From NCBI GenBank assembly GCA_023259065.1, contig JAHFQY010000009.1, positions 1-64,000 on the forward strand: a DNA stretch of 64,000 bases, written 5' to 3'. The stretch comes from Nitrosomonadales bacterium. Lineage in GTDB: Bacteria; Pseudomonadota; Gammaproteobacteria; Burkholderiales; Gallionellaceae. Within the stretch, counting starts at the first letter, position 1; the number at the start of each line of letters is the position of its first letter. The position numbers and the translations under genes are program-made. The notes beneath the pieces were generated by a model. The model worked only from the letters and a program-made list of their open reading frames with translations. It was not told the DNA's origin and did not search any database. Positions 52,811 to 63,103 of the stretch are shown here, one piece after another.

Positions 52811-53496
52811 TACTTCTTGACCTTGGCCAGTTCCGCTCGCATTTCGGCGATCACGGTGTTGTAATGGTTCTTGTCCTTGTCGTTCTTCTTGCCGAATACC
52901 GCAGAGCCGGCCACAAAGGTATCCACGCCAGACTCAGCCACTTCGCGGATGTTGGCCGGGCCCACGCCACCGTCGATTTCCAGACGGCAGTTGTATTTGC
53001 CGGCGTCGATCATCTTGCGCACGGCACGTGCCTTGTCCAGCACGTAGGGAATGAATTTCTGGCCGCCGAAACCGGGGTTCACCGACATCAGCAGTACCAT
53101 GTCCAGCTTGGGCAGGGTGTATTCCAGCACGTCCAGCGGAGTGGCAGGGTTGAACACCAGGCCGGCCTTGCAGCCGCTTTCCTTGATCAGACCGATGGTG
53201 CGGTCGATATGCTCGGAAGCTTCAGGATGGAAGGTGATGTAAGTGGCGCCAGCTTTGGCGAAATCTGGAATGATGCGGTCAACCGGCTTGACCATCAGAT
53301 GCACGTCGATCGGTGCTGTCACGCCATGCTTGCGCAGCGCTTCGCATACCAGCGGGCCGATAGTCAGGTTGGGCACGTAATGATTGTCCATCACGTCGAA
53401 GTGCACGATGTCCGCGCCGGAGGCGAGCACGTTGTCGACTTCCTCGCCTAGCCTGGCAAAGTTTGCGGAAAGAATGCTGGGGGCGATCTGGTACAT
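52810..53496 (-). CDS. rpe: Ribulose-phosphate 3-epimerase
   Basis: [47 protein letters not shown]. Confidence 0.97.
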   Translation of the reverse strand: MYQIAPSILSANFARLGEEVDNVLASGADIVHFDVMDNHYVPNLTIGPLVCEALRKHGVTAPIDVHLMVKPVDRIIPDFAKAGATYITFHPEASEHIDRTIGLIKESGCKAGLVFNPATPLDVLEYTLPKLDMVLLMSVNPGFGGQKFIPYVLDKARAVRKMIDAGKYNCRLEIDGGVGPANIREVAESGVDTFVAGSAVFGKKNDKDKNHYNTVIAEMRAELAKVKK

Positions 53497-53661
53497 GGCA
53501 AGTCCTTTTACAAGTTTGAATTCGAAACGCCTATTCTACCCGATTATTTTATGGACGCTAATTGCAGGGGGTTAGCCCTGCGAATTAACCGTGCGGAGTG
53601 TCGGGACTTGGCCGGTGTCAGCAGCCTTGCCATGAAAGGAAAAATGCGGTGAAATGCACGG

Positions 53662-54045
53662 ATGGATAAAACTTCTGCATCCCCGATAAAAGTTGTAGCG
53701 CTGGTAAAACACCTGGCGGAGCAGTCCGACGAGGATGACAACCGCTATGTTTTTTCGTACACCATCACCCTCACCAATGAAGGCGACAGCACGGTGCAGC
53801 TGCTCAGCCGCCATTGGGTGATCACCGACGCCAACAGTCATGTGCAGGAAGTGCGCGGCCAGGGGGTAGTGGGCGAGCAACCCACGCTGCGTCCGGGGCA
53901 GAGTTTCGAGTACACCAGCGGCACCGTGCTTGCCACGCCGGTAGGTACCATGAAGGGCAGTTACCAGATGGTGGCTGAAGATGGCACCAAATTTGATGCG
54001 CCGATTCCCCAGTTTGTCCTGAGCGTGCCGCGCGTGCTGCACTGA
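53662..54045 (+). CDS. apaG: Co2+/Mg2+ efflux protein ApaG
   Basis: YTITLTNEGDSTVQLLSRHWVITDANSHVQEVRGQGVVGEQPTLRPGQSFEYTSG. Confidence 0.96.
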   Translation: MDKTSASPIKVVALVKHLAEQSDEDDNRYVFSYTITLTNEGDSTVQLLSRHWVITDANSHVQEVRGQGVVGEQPTLRPGQSFEYTSGTVLATPVGTMKGSYQMVAEDGTKFDAPIPQFVLSVPRVLH

Positions 54046-54162
54046 CCGGCAAGCTTGCAAATCCATACCCCTGTAGCATCAGGCGGCTTGAAATCCGCGC
54101 TTGCCAACATCCTTGGAAATTTTCCAGACTGTTCAACCATAAACATCTGACCGGGTATCCTG

Positions 54163-54762
54163 ATGTCACTGCAAACCAGCTACCGCTTTATTGCCCCGTT
54201 CTACGATGCCTTCCTGCGCGGCGCCACTGCCGCGCAGCGCCAGCGCAGCCTGGCGCGCTTGCCGCAACAGGGCGCGCGGGTGTTGCTGAGCGGTGCCGGC
54301 ACCGGGCTCGACTTTCCGTACTTGCCCGCACTGCATGATTACACCGCGCTCGACCTGACTGCGGCGATGCTGGATCGCTCGCGCAAGCGGGCGCGTGACC
54401 TGCGCATGGAGTGGGTGCAGGGCGACAGCATGAAGCTGCCCTTTGACGATGCCAGTTTCGATGTTGTGGTGCTGCACCTGATCGTGGCCGTGGTGCCCGA
54501 GCCGCAGCGCTGCCTGGCGGAAGCGGCGCGTGTGCTCAAGCCGGGTGGGCGCATTTTGCTGTTCGACAAATTTTTGCGGTGCGGGGAACGCGCCTGGCTG
54601 CGGCGTGGTCTCAGCCCGTTAGTGGCACAACTTGCGACACGCCTGGATGTGGTGTTTGAGGATGTGCTGGCAGCCACACCGGGGCTGAGTGTCCTGTCGG
54701 ATGAGCCTGCATTGGCCGGCGGCTGGTTTCGCCGCATTGAATTACTGAAGGAAAGCAGATGA
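54163..54762 (+). CDS. Class I SAM-dependent methyltransferase
   Basis: GARVLLSGAGTGLDFPYLP; GDSMKLPFDDASFDVVVLH. Confidence 0.88.
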   Translation: MSLQTSYRFIAPFYDAFLRGATAAQRQRSLARLPQQGARVLLSGAGTGLDFPYLPALHDYTALDLTAAMLDRSRKRARDLRMEWVQGDSMKLPFDDASFDVVVLHLIVAVVPEPQRCLAEAARVLKPGGRILLFDKFLRCGERAWLRRGLSPLVAQLATRLDVVFEDVLAATPGLSVLSDEPALAGGWFRRIELLKESR

Positions 54763-55925
54763 TGTTAGTGCAGAAAAAAATCGGCTTGCTACTGGGTGTG
54801 GGCGTCATGCTGGTCGCCTGCAAAACCACTCCCATGATAGCGCCGCCGCCCTCCAATATCGCCGTGGTGCCGCCTGCCGTGCAATATGCGCCGAGCAAAT
54901 GGGCCATGTTGCCGGACTGGGCCACCCTGGATCTCACCCCGTCATGGGCGGCGCTGTTGCAGAGTTGCCGCGCGCTCAAGGCCAGGCCGCAGTGGCAGCA
55001 GGTGTGCACGGGCGCGGAGCAGGTGGATAAAAGCGATAGTGCCGCGCAACGCGCGTTTTACGAAGACAAGCTCACCCCGTATCAGGTGTTCAATCCCGAC
55101 GGCACCGATCAGGGCATGATTACCGGCTACTACGAACCCCTGCTCAAGGGCAGCCGCGTCAAGAGCGAGCGTTTTGCCTATCCACTGTACGCCGCACCCG
55201 AGGATATGCTGGAGATTGATCTTGGCGACGCCTATCCGGAATTGAAAGGCAAGCGTCTGCGCGGCCGCCTGCAGGGCAAGCGCGTGCTGCCGTATTACAA
55301 GCGCGCCGAGATCGATGCCGGTGCGGGCGCCTTGAAAGGTCGTGAACTGTTCTGGGTGGAAAATGCGGTCGAATTGTTTTTCCTGCAGATCCAAGGCTCG
55401 GGCCGCATCGAGCTGGCGGACGGGCAGCAGATCAAGGTCGGCTATGCCGAGCAGAATGGCTACCCTTACGTATCCATAGGCAAGAAACTGGTGGAAATAG
55501 GCGAGCTGAAACTGGAAGAGGCTTCCATGCAGGGCATCAAGGCCTGGGGGGAAAGAAACCCCACGAAACTGACTGCGCTGCTTGAGCTCAACCCAAGTTA
55601 CGTGTTCTTCCGCGAGTTGCCGGAGCATCTTTCCGCCCCGCTGGGTGCGCTGGGTGTGCCGCTCACCAACGAATACAGCATTGCCGTAGATCCGCGTGCA
55701 ATACCGCTGGGTTCGCCGGTGTTTCTGGCCACTACCCAACCCAACAGCGAAACACCGCTTAACCGCCTGATGCTGGCGCAGGATACCGGAGGGGCGATCA
55801 AGGGCGCGGTGCGTGCGGATTTCTTCTGGGGATTTGGTGAAGGCGCCGCCATGCAGGCGGGGCGCATGAAGCAGCAGGGGCGCATGTGGGTGCTGTTCCC
55901 CAAGGGCGGGGAGCCGGCGCTATAG
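54759..55925 (+). CDS. mltA: Membrane-bound lytic murein transglycosylase A
   Basis: Lipobox-like LVACKTT; GMITGYYEPLLKGSR; LAQDTGGAIKGAVRADFFWGFGEGAAMQAGRMKQQG. Confidence 0.95.
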   Translation: MMLVQKKIGLLLGVGVMLVACKTTPMIAPPPSNIAVVPPAVQYAPSKWAMLPDWATLDLTPSWAALLQSCRALKARPQWQQVCTGAEQVDKSDSAAQRAFYEDKLTPYQVFNPDGTDQGMITGYYEPLLKGSRVKSERFAYPLYAAPEDMLEIDLGDAYPELKGKRLRGRLQGKRVLPYYKRAEIDAGAGALKGRELFWVENAVELFFLQIQGSGRIELADGQQIKVGYAEQNGYPYVSIGKKLVEIGELKLEEASMQGIKAWGERNPTKLTALLELNPSYVFFRELPEHLSAPLGALGVPLTNEYSIAVDPRAIPLGSPVFLATTQPNSETPLNRLMLAQDTGGAIKGAVRADFFWGFGEGAAMQAGRMKQQGRMWVLFPKGGEPAL

Positions 55926-55944
55926 CATTGTCTGGGCAGGAATA

Positions 55945-55974
55945 AAAAAGCACGGCATGCCGTGCTTTTTTATC
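55945..55974. terminator. Bidirectional terminator between mltA and the rhodanese gene
   Basis: AAAAAAGCACGGCATGCCGTGCTTTTTTA. Confidence 0.8.
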
Positions 55975-55990
55975 GGGTAATGCGTATGGA

Positions 55991-56326
55991 TCAGGCCAGT
56001 GCGACTGGGGCAAACCCGTTCTGCACCCAACCTATCATGCCGCCGCGCAGGTTGAACACATTCTCAAAGCCGTGCTGCTGCAAAAACATGCAGGCCTGGG
56101 CCGAACGCGCGCCGCTGCGGCAGATGAATACCAGCTTCTCTTCACGCTTCAGTTCATTGACCTTTATCGGCAGGGTGTGCAAGGGCACGGCCTCGGCGCG
56201 GGGTACGGTGCCCGCTGCAATTTCATTCATGCCGCGCACGTCGATCACGCGAATATTCTGGTTTTCTTCCTTTACCCACTGGGCGAGTTCGGGAGCGTCG
56301 ATTTCCTTGATGCTGTTCATAAACAT
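55991..56326 (-). CDS. Rhodanese-like sulfurtransferase
   Basis: RVIDVRGMNEIAAGTVPRA; active-site loop FICRSGARSAQA; start at MFMNSIKEIDAPEL. Confidence 0.88.
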   Translation of the reverse strand: MFMNSIKEIDAPELAQWVKEENQNIRVIDVRGMNEIAAGTVPRAEAVPLHTLPIKVNELKREEKLVFICRSGARSAQACMFLQQHGFENVFNLRGGMIGWVQNGFAPVALA

Positions 56327-56353
56327 TTCATTACTCCTTGGTTGACCATGTTT

Positions 56354-56375
56354 AATATTAGATAATGCTAATATT
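56354..56375. promoter_or_regulatory. AT-rich palindrome upstream of the rhodanese gene (possible operator)
   Basis: AATATTAG-ATAATG-CTAATATT, perfect 8-bp arms. Confidence 0.45.
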
Positions 56376-56561
56376 GTACTGGAATAGTGGGGCAATATGC
56401 AACGTGCCTTGTTTTACTGGGTTTGCAGCGGCTTTTGCAGTCGTCCCGGCTGTAAAAGCCGCATTTGAGCGCAATTAGACAGTGGATATCGGCATATCAC
56501 AATATGCCAAAAGGCCTAGATAATTTGGCCAGGTGAGCTTGTGCTCACCGTCAACCGCAGA

Positions 56562-57260
56562 TCAGTGGCTGGCTGCCGCATTCAGGGCTTTGTCCAGCTC
56601 GGCTGCGCGCATGTAGCCGGGATTGATGGTGCCGTCGGAGAAAATCAGGGCAGGCGTGCCGTTCACTTTCAACTGGCGCCCCAGTGCTATTACCTTGTCG
56701 GTAGGTGTGCTGCATTTTCCGGCAGGGGGCATGATGTCTTTTTGCATCAGGTCATCCCAGGCCTTAGCCTGGTTCTTGCTGCACCACACGGCGGCCACTT
56801 TTTCAGCCGATCCCTGGAAAATCGGGTAGAGGAAATAATACAGCGTCACGTCGTCAACTTTCAGCAGTTCGTGTTCCAGCTTCTTGCAGAAGCCGCAATT
56901 CGGGTCGGAGAATATGGCCAGTTTGCGCGTGCCCTTGCCTTTGACTTTTTTCATGGCGAGGTTGAGCGGCAGGCTGTTGAAGTCGATGGCAAACAGCTGG
57001 CGTGAGCGTGCTTCAGTCAAATTGCGCATGGTCTTCAGGTCAAACATGGCTCCGTCGATCAGGTACTGCGCATTCTCATCGGTGTAGAACAGGTGATCTT
57101 GGGTAACGACTTCATACAAACCGGGAACCGGTGATTTGCTGACTTGGCGCAACTGCCCCAATTGCGGCAATTTCTTTTGCAGCGCTTCCTGAATGTCGGC
57201 TTCGCTGGCGTAAGCGCAGGAAATGCTGCTGGCCAGAAGAAACAAGAATATTTTGATCAT
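56562..57260 (-). CDS. dsbC: Thiol:disulfide interchange protein DsbC
   Basis: Signal peptide; FSDPNCGFCKKLEHEL (CGFC); INPGYMRAAEL. Confidence 0.93.
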   Translation of the reverse strand: MIKIFLFLLASSISCAYASEADIQEALQKKLPQLGQLRQVSKSPVPGLYEVVTQDHLFYTDENAQYLIDGAMFDLKTMRNLTEARSRQLFAIDFNSLPLNLAMKKVKGKGTRKLAIFSDPNCGFCKKLEHELLKVDDVTLYYFLYPIFQGSAEKVAAVWCSKNQAKAWDDLMQKDIMPPAGKCSTPTDKVIALGRQLKVNGTPALIFSDGTINPGYMRAAELDKALNAAASH

Positions 57261-57279
57261 GGTGCGTCCTGAAGTTAAG

Positions 57280-58443
57280 TTAATTGAGAGCGTGTCGCGC
57301 CAGCAGTTTTTTCAGCGGCGTGAAGCGATTGGTAAAAGCGAGCCCCAGATTGCGCAGCGTGCGCAGCAGCGGGTCATGGTTGACGAACAGGTGCTTCAAG
57401 GCATCGGTGGTGAGCTGCATGGAGAGTATGTCCTCGCGCCGTGCGCGCTCGTAGCGGCGCAGCAGATGGGTAGCGCCGCAATCGCTTTGCGCACCGCGCT
57501 GGATCAGCACCTGCGCCAGCTCGCGCGCATCGCGGAAGCCCAGATTCACCCCTTGCCCGGCCAGCGGGTGCACATTGTGCGCGGCGTCTCCCACCAGTGC
57601 CAGGCGCGGGGCGGTGATGTGCGGCAGGTTGAGCACGCGCAGCGGGAAGGCGGCAGGCGGGGTGACCAGTTTCAGTTCGCCCAGCGTGTGCTGCGAGGCG
57701 GCGGCCACCTGTGCGCACAGCTCATCATGCGGCAGCGCCAGCAGCGCGGCAGACTGCTCCGGGCTGACCGACCACACCATCGACACCATCTGCCCGGGCA
57801 GTGGCAGCAAGGCCAGTATGCCCTCGGGCTGAAACCACTGGAAGGCGGTGCCGCGATGATTTTTTTCGATGCTGAAATTGGCAACCACGCCGTGCTGCTG
57901 GTATGGCGTGGGCGAGGCGCTGATGCCGGCCTGCTGGCGCACCCAGGAGTCGCGCCCGTCGGCGCCCACGATCAGTTTGGCGCGTATCTCGCGCCCGTCT
58001 TCCAGTTGCAATAGTGCCGCATCTTCCTGCCAGCGCAGGCTGGCGCAGCGCGCCGGGTTGAGCAGGGTGAGGTTGTCCTGCACGCGCAGTTCCTGCCACA
58101 GGGCCTGCAACAGCAAACGGTTTTCCAGAATAAAGGTGAGTTCGGGTGCGCCTATCTGGTAGGCGCTGAAATCCAGTTCGGACTCATCATCACCAAACAC
58201 GCGCATCTGCTCCACGGCCTGCACGCGGCTCATGTCCAGGTGCTGCCAGGCGCCGCAGGCCGAGAGAAACGCCGCGTTGCCGGGCGTCACCGCGTAGATG
58301 CGGCTATCCCAGCCGGCTACAGATGCAGAGGTCGGCATGGCCTGGCCTTCCACCAGCGCAACGCTGAGGCCGCTGGGCTTGAGCGCGGCAGCCAGGCTGG
58401 CGCCAACCAGGCCGCCGCCGATGATGACTACATCAAAATCCAT
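57280..58443 (-). CDS. UbiH/UbiF/VisC/COQ6 family FAD-dependent hydroxylase
   Basis: FDVVIIGGGLVGASLAAALKPSGL; GADGRDSWVRQ; LVGDAAHNVHPLAGQGVNLGFRDA. Confidence 0.93.
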   Translation of the reverse strand: MDFDVVIIGGGLVGASLAAALKPSGLSVALVEGQAMPTSASVAGWDSRIYAVTPGNAAFLSACGAWQHLDMSRVQAVEQMRVFGDDESELDFSAYQIGAPELTFILENRLLLQALWQELRVQDNLTLLNPARCASLRWQEDAALLQLEDGREIRAKLIVGADGRDSWVRQQAGISASPTPYQQHGVVANFSIEKNHRGTAFQWFQPEGILALLPLPGQMVSMVWSVSPEQSAALLALPHDELCAQVAAASQHTLGELKLVTPPAAFPLRVLNLPHITAPRLALVGDAAHNVHPLAGQGVNLGFRDARELAQVLIQRGAQSDCGATHLLRRYERARREDILSMQLTTDALKHLFVNHDPLLRTLRNLGLAFTNRFTPLKKLLARHALN

Positions 58444-58708
58444 AAGGGATGGGGCATATTAGAAGAGGTAAATATTGCGTAAATGATAGCACAGGGGGCG
58501 GGCGGGCTTTCTGTGCCGCGCAGCTTTCCGATGAGTGGTCAGTATGCGTTAACTAGCGTCGATAAACCGTGAATTCCCGTCAATTTTATTTCCTGCGGAT
58601 TGGGATACCGGACTCCCGAAATGCTCGTCACGAGTGAAATATATAAATGATAGTTAGCATGCCTATTCTGCTTCATTTATAATCGCCGCCCCCCGTTGGA
58701 TAATCAAA

Positions 58709-59716
58709 ATGCATATCGGTCCCTACCAGCTCAAGAATAATCTGATCGTCGCACCCATGGCGGGCGTGACGGACAGGCCATTCCGCATGCTGTGCAAGAG
58801 CATGGGCGCGGGCATGGCGGTGTCCGAGATGGTGGCCTCCAATTCGCTGCTGTACGGCTCCGAGAAGACCAAGCGCCGCGCCAACCATGAAGGCGAGGCC
58901 GATCCGATCTCGGTGCAGATACTCGGCACCGATCCCGAGATGATGGCGCGTGCCGCCAAGCACAATGTGGATGCGGGGGCGCAGATCATCGACATCAACA
59001 TGGGCTGTCCGGCCAAGAAAATTTGCAACGTCATGGCCGGCTCGGCCCTGATGCAGAATGAAAAATTGGTGGCGCAGATACTGGAAGCGGTGGTGGGCGC
59101 GGTGAATGTGCCGGTAACGCTGAAGACGCGCACCGGCTGGGACAAGGCTCATCGCAATGCCATCAATATCGCGAAGATCGCCGAATCCAGCGGCATCCAG
59201 GCGCTGGCCATCCACGGCCGTACGCGCGCCTGCGGCTACACCGGCGATGCAGAATACGAAACCATCGCGGCGGTGAAAGCCGAAATAAAAATTCCCCTGA
59301 TCGCCAACGGCGACATCACCACACCGGAAAAAGCCAAATTCGTGCTGGAACAAACCGGCGCCGATGCGGTGATGATAGGTCGTGCCGCGCAGGGGCGGCC
59401 GTGGCTGTTCCGCGAGATCGAGCATTTCATCAGCACCGGCGAGCACCTGCCGCCGCCTTCCGTGGCGGAGATCCAGCGCGTGCTGGTGCTGCACATGCAC
59501 GACTTGTACGACTTCTACGGTGAACACACCGGCACACGCGTGGCCCGCAAGCATATCTCCTGGTATACGCGCGGCCTGCCCGGATCGGCACAATTCCGCC
59601 ATCACATGAACGAGCTGCCCAGCAGCGCCGAGCAGATGATGGCAGTGCGGGATTTTTTTGATGAACAGTTGCAGCGCGGGGAACACCTGCAATACGGTGA
59701 GGAGCTGGCAGCATGA
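58709..59716 (+). CDS. dusB: tRNA dihydrouridine synthase B
   Basis: NNLIVAPMAGVTDRPFRMLC; INMGCPAKKICNVMAGSALM; upstream of fis. Confidence 0.96.
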   Translation: MHIGPYQLKNNLIVAPMAGVTDRPFRMLCKSMGAGMAVSEMVASNSLLYGSEKTKRRANHEGEADPISVQILGTDPEMMARAAKHNVDAGAQIIDINMGCPAKKICNVMAGSALMQNEKLVAQILEAVVGAVNVPVTLKTRTGWDKAHRNAINIAKIAESSGIQALAIHGRTRACGYTGDAEYETIAAVKAEIKIPLIANGDITTPEKAKFVLEQTGADAVMIGRAAQGRPWLFREIEHFISTGEHLPPPSVAEIQRVLVLHMHDLYDFYGEHTGTRVARKHISWYTRGLPGSAQFRHHMNELPSSAEQMMAVRDFFDEQLQRGEHLQYGEELAA

Positions 59717-59973
59717 ATATGGGATGTGAATGCATGCAGGAAGAAAATGAAATTGCGCGCTACGTGCGCAAGGCAGTAAACGAATATTTCAAGGACCTGG
59801 ACGGCGAAGAGCCCTCCTGCGCCATGTTCAACATGGTGATGAACTGCGTGGAAAAGCCGCTGATCGAGACCGTGCTGATCCATGCCGAAGGCAACCAGAC
59901 GCGCGCGGCCGAGTTGCTGGGCATCAACCGCAATACCCTGCGCAAGAAGATCCAGGAACACGGCATCAAATAA
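59713..59973 (+). CDS. fis: Fis-family DNA-binding protein (start may be 59734)
   Basis: GNQTRAAELLGINRNTLRKKIQEHGIK; dusB-fis order. Confidence 0.95.
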   Translation: MNMGCECMQEENEIARYVRKAVNEYFKDLDGEEPSCAMFNMVMNCVEKPLIETVLIHAEGNQTRAAELLGINRNTLRKKIQEHGIK

Positions 59974-60003
59974 TCTTTCAATCTAACGGACAGGATGTAA
60001 AAC

Positions 60004-61572
60004 ATGGCAGCCATCAAACAAGCCCTCATCAGCGTCTCCGATAAAACCGGCGTGCTCGAGTTCGCCAAAGGACTGCATGCACAGGGTGTGAAGATCCTTT
60101 CCACCGGCGGCACCGCCAAGCTGCTCGCCGACAACGGCGTGCCGGTGACCGAGGTGGCTGACTACACCGGCTTCCCCGAGATGCTGGATGGCCGTGTTAA
60201 AACCCTGCAGCCGAAAATCCACGGCGGCATCCTGGCGCGGCGCGACCTGCCCGAGCACATGGCCACCCTCAAGCAGCACAACATTCCCACCATCGACCTG
60301 GTGTGCGTGAACCTGTATCCGTTCAGCGCCACCATTGCCAAGCCGAACTGCACCTTTGAAGACGCCATCGAGAACATCGACATCGGTGGCCCCGCCATGG
60401 TGCGCTCTGCCGCCAAGAACCACGCGCATGTGGCCATCGTCACCGATGCCGCCGACTACGGCAAAATCCTCGCCGAGATGAAAGCCAGCGGCGGCGCGGT
60501 CAGCGCCAAGACGCGTGTCGAGCTGGCCAAGAAAGCTTTCTCGCATACCGCAGCCTACGATGGCACCATCAGCAACTACCTCACCGCATTGGCGGAGGAT
60601 GGCAGCAAGCAGCAATTCCCGGAAGTGATCAACTTCCAGTTCGGCAAGGCGCAAGCCATGCGTTACGGCGAGAACCCGCATCAGGGCGCCGCGTTCTATG
60701 TGGAGACGGATGCCAAGGAAGCCTCGATTGCCACCGCGCGCCAGCTGCAGGGCAAGGAGCTGTCCTACAACAACATCGGCGATGCCGATGCCGCGCTGGA
60801 GTGCGTCAAGCAATTCGACGGCGCACCCGCCTGTGTCATCGTCAAGCACGCCAATCCGTGCGGCGTGGCCATTGGCAAGGATATGCTGGAAGCCTATGAC
60901 CGCGCCTACAAGACCGACCCGGAATCTGCCTTCGGCGGCATCATCGCCTTCAATGGCGAGCTGGATGCCAAGACTGCCGCTGCCATTGTCGAGCGCCAAT
61001 TTGTGGAAGTGATCATTGCACCCAAGGTATCCAAGGCGGCGAGCGACATCGTGGCGGCCAAGAAAAATGTGCGCCTGCTTGAATGCGGCCAGTGGCCGAA
61101 TGAGCCGGCCCTGCGCATGGATTTCAAGCGCGTCACCGGTGGTTTATTGGTGCAGCACGCCGACCTTGAGCTCTACAACGAACTCAAGGTGGTGTCCAAG
61201 CGCAAGCCCACCGAAGCCGAAATGGCCGACCTGCTGTTTGCCTGGCGCATTGCCAAATTCGTCAAATCCAATGCGATCGTGTATGCCAAGGGCAACATGA
61301 CCATAGGCGTGGGCGCGGGACAGATGAGCCGCATCAACTCGGCACGCATTGCGGGAATCAAGGCAGAGCATGCAGGCCTGAAAGTGGAAGGTTCAGTCAT
61401 GTCTTCCGACGCCTTCTTCCCCTTCCGCGACGGTATCGACGCTGCGGCAAAAGCCGGCATCGCTGCAGTGATCCAGCCCGGCGGCTCGATGCGCGATGAA
61501 GAAGTGATTGCCGCTGCGGATGAACACGGCATGGCCATGGTGTTTACCGGCATGCGTCATTTCAGACATTAA
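60004..61572 (+). CDS. purH: Bifunctional AICAR transformylase/IMP cyclohydrolase
   Basis: [34 protein letters not shown]-terminal [11 protein letters not shown]. Confidence 0.99.
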   Translation: MAAIKQALISVSDKTGVLEFAKGLHAQGVKILSTGGTAKLLADNGVPVTEVADYTGFPEMLDGRVKTLQPKIHGGILARRDLPEHMATLKQHNIPTIDLVCVNLYPFSATIAKPNCTFEDAIENIDIGGPAMVRSAAKNHAHVAIVTDAADYGKILAEMKASGGAVSAKTRVELAKKAFSHTAAYDGTISNYLTALAEDGSKQQFPEVINFQFGKAQAMRYGENPHQGAAFYVETDAKEASIATARQLQGKELSYNNIGDADAALECVKQFDGAPACVIVKHANPCGVAIGKDMLEAYDRAYKTDPESAFGGIIAFNGELDAKTAAAIVERQFVEVIIAPKVSKAASDIVAAKKNVRLLECGQWPNEPALRMDFKRVTGGLLVQHADLELYNELKVVSKRKPTEAEMADLLFAWRIAKFVKSNAIVYAKGNMTIGVGAGQMSRINSARIAGIKAEHAGLKVEGSVMSSDAFFPFRDGIDAAAKAGIAAVIQPGGSMRDEEVIAAADEHGMAMVFTGMRHFRH

Positions 61573-61696
61573 TATCAAACGCGTGATAAGCAATGGGTGA
61601 TAGGTAAAATCACCGCGAATTAATCCTCGCAGCAGCGAGAAGAATATTACTTCTCACCTGTCACTTTTCACGCATTTTTTATCACGGATTCAAATT

Positions 61697-63016
61697 ATGA
61701 AGATTCTCGTTGTAGGTTCTGGTGGTCGTGAGCACGCGCTGGCGTGGCGTTTGGCGCAGGGTGCGCGGGTGCAGAAGGTGTATGTTGCACCGGGCAATGC
61801 TGGCACCGCGCTGGAAGATGGCGTGGAAAACCTGCCCATTACCTCCATTCCCGAGCTGCTGGCTTTTGCCAAAAACGAAAATATCCACTTCACTGTGGTC
61901 GGGCCGGAAGCGCCTTTGGCTGAGGGCATCGTCGATGCCTTCCGCGCCGGGGGGCAGGCGATCTTTGGCCCCACCAGGGCGGCAGCGCAGCTGGAATCCT
62001 CCAAGGATTTCGCCAAGCGCTTTATGGTGCGCCACAACATTCCCACCGCGTTTTATGAAACCTTCAGCGATATCGCAAACGCAAAAGCCTATGTCGAAAA
62101 GCATGGCGCACCCATCGTGGTGAAGGCCGATGGTCTGGCCGCAGGCAAGGGTGTGGTGGTGGCGATGAGCAAGGCAGAAGCCTTTGCCGCCATCGACATG
62201 ATGTTGTCCGGCAACAAGGTCGAATCACACCCCGAGCCGCACCGCCGCGCTGATGATGTGGATACCGAGCCTGCCAGCGCACGCGTGGTGATAGAGGAAT
62301 TCCTCGAAGGCGAAGAAGCCAGCTTCATCGTCATGGTAGACGGCAAGAATGTATTGCCGCTGGCTACCAGCCAGGACCACAAGCGCCTCAAGGATGCAGA
62401 CCAGGGCCCCAACACCGGCGGCATGGGCGCCTACTCGCCGGCGCCGGTGATCACTCCCACACTGCATGCACGCGCACTGCGCGAAGTGATCAACCCCGTA
62501 GTGCAGGGCATGGAAAAAGAAGGCATCACCTACACCGGCTTCCTCTATGCCGGCCTGATGATCTCGCCCGATGGCGGGATCAAGGTGCTGGAATTCAACT
62601 GCCGCATGGGCGACCCGGAAACCCAGCCCATCATGATGCGCCTGAAGACAGACTTCTCCATCATGGTCGAGCACGCCATTGCCGGCACGCTCAACAAGAT
62701 AGACGTGGATTGGGACATTCGTGCGGCCTTGGGTTACGTGATGGCCGCCGCCAACTATCCGGAGACGCCGCGCAAGGGCGATGAAATCACCGGCCTGCCA
62801 AAGTCTGAAGATGATGCGCATGTGTTCCACGCCGGCACCACACTGAAGGATGGCAAGGTCGTCACCAATGGCGGGCGCGTGCTGTGCGTCACCGCGCTGG
62901 GCGGCAACGTCTCGGCTGCGCAGCGCCGCGCTTACCAGTTTGGCGAGTCCATCAACTTCAGCGGCATGCAGATACGCACCGACATCGGCTACCGCGCCAT
63001 CAATCACAGGAAGTAA
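61697..63016 (+). CDS. purD: Phosphoribosylamine--glycine ligase
   Basis: MKILVVGSGGREHALAWRLAQ; DQGPNTGGMGAYSPAPVI; FNCRMGDPETQPI. Confidence 0.98.
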   Translation: MKILVVGSGGREHALAWRLAQGARVQKVYVAPGNAGTALEDGVENLPITSIPELLAFAKNENIHFTVVGPEAPLAEGIVDAFRAGGQAIFGPTRAAAQLESSKDFAKRFMVRHNIPTAFYETFSDIANAKAYVEKHGAPIVVKADGLAAGKGVVVAMSKAEAFAAIDMMLSGNKVESHPEPHRRADDVDTEPASARVVIEEFLEGEEASFIVMVDGKNVLPLATSQDHKRLKDADQGPNTGGMGAYSPAPVITPTLHARALREVINPVVQGMEKEGITYTGFLYAGLMISPDGGIKVLEFNCRMGDPETQPIMMRLKTDFSIMVEHAIAGTLNKIDVDWDIRAALGYVMAAANYPETPRKGDEITGLPKSEDDAHVFHAGTTLKDGKVVTNGGRVLCVTALGGNVSAAQRRAYQFGESINFSGMQIRTDIGYRAINHRK

Positions 63017-63020
63017 CCAG

Positions 63021-63083
63021 CACCCTCTCCCGCGCTATCGCGCTCCCCTCTCCCGCTTGCGGGAGAGGGGTTGGGGAGAGGGT
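63021..63083. repeat. Dispersed inverted repeat of CCCTCTCCCGC...GCGGGAGAGGGG type
   Basis: CACCCTCTCCCGCGCTATCGCGCTCCCCTCTCCCGCTTGCGGGAGAGGGGTTGGGGAGAGGGT. Confidence 0.8.
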
Positions 63084-63103
63084 TATTGTTCGGAGAGACT
63101 TGC

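Noticed and set aside
61173-61553. ORFs opposite purH and purD
   Set aside because: Shadow ORFs without motifs.
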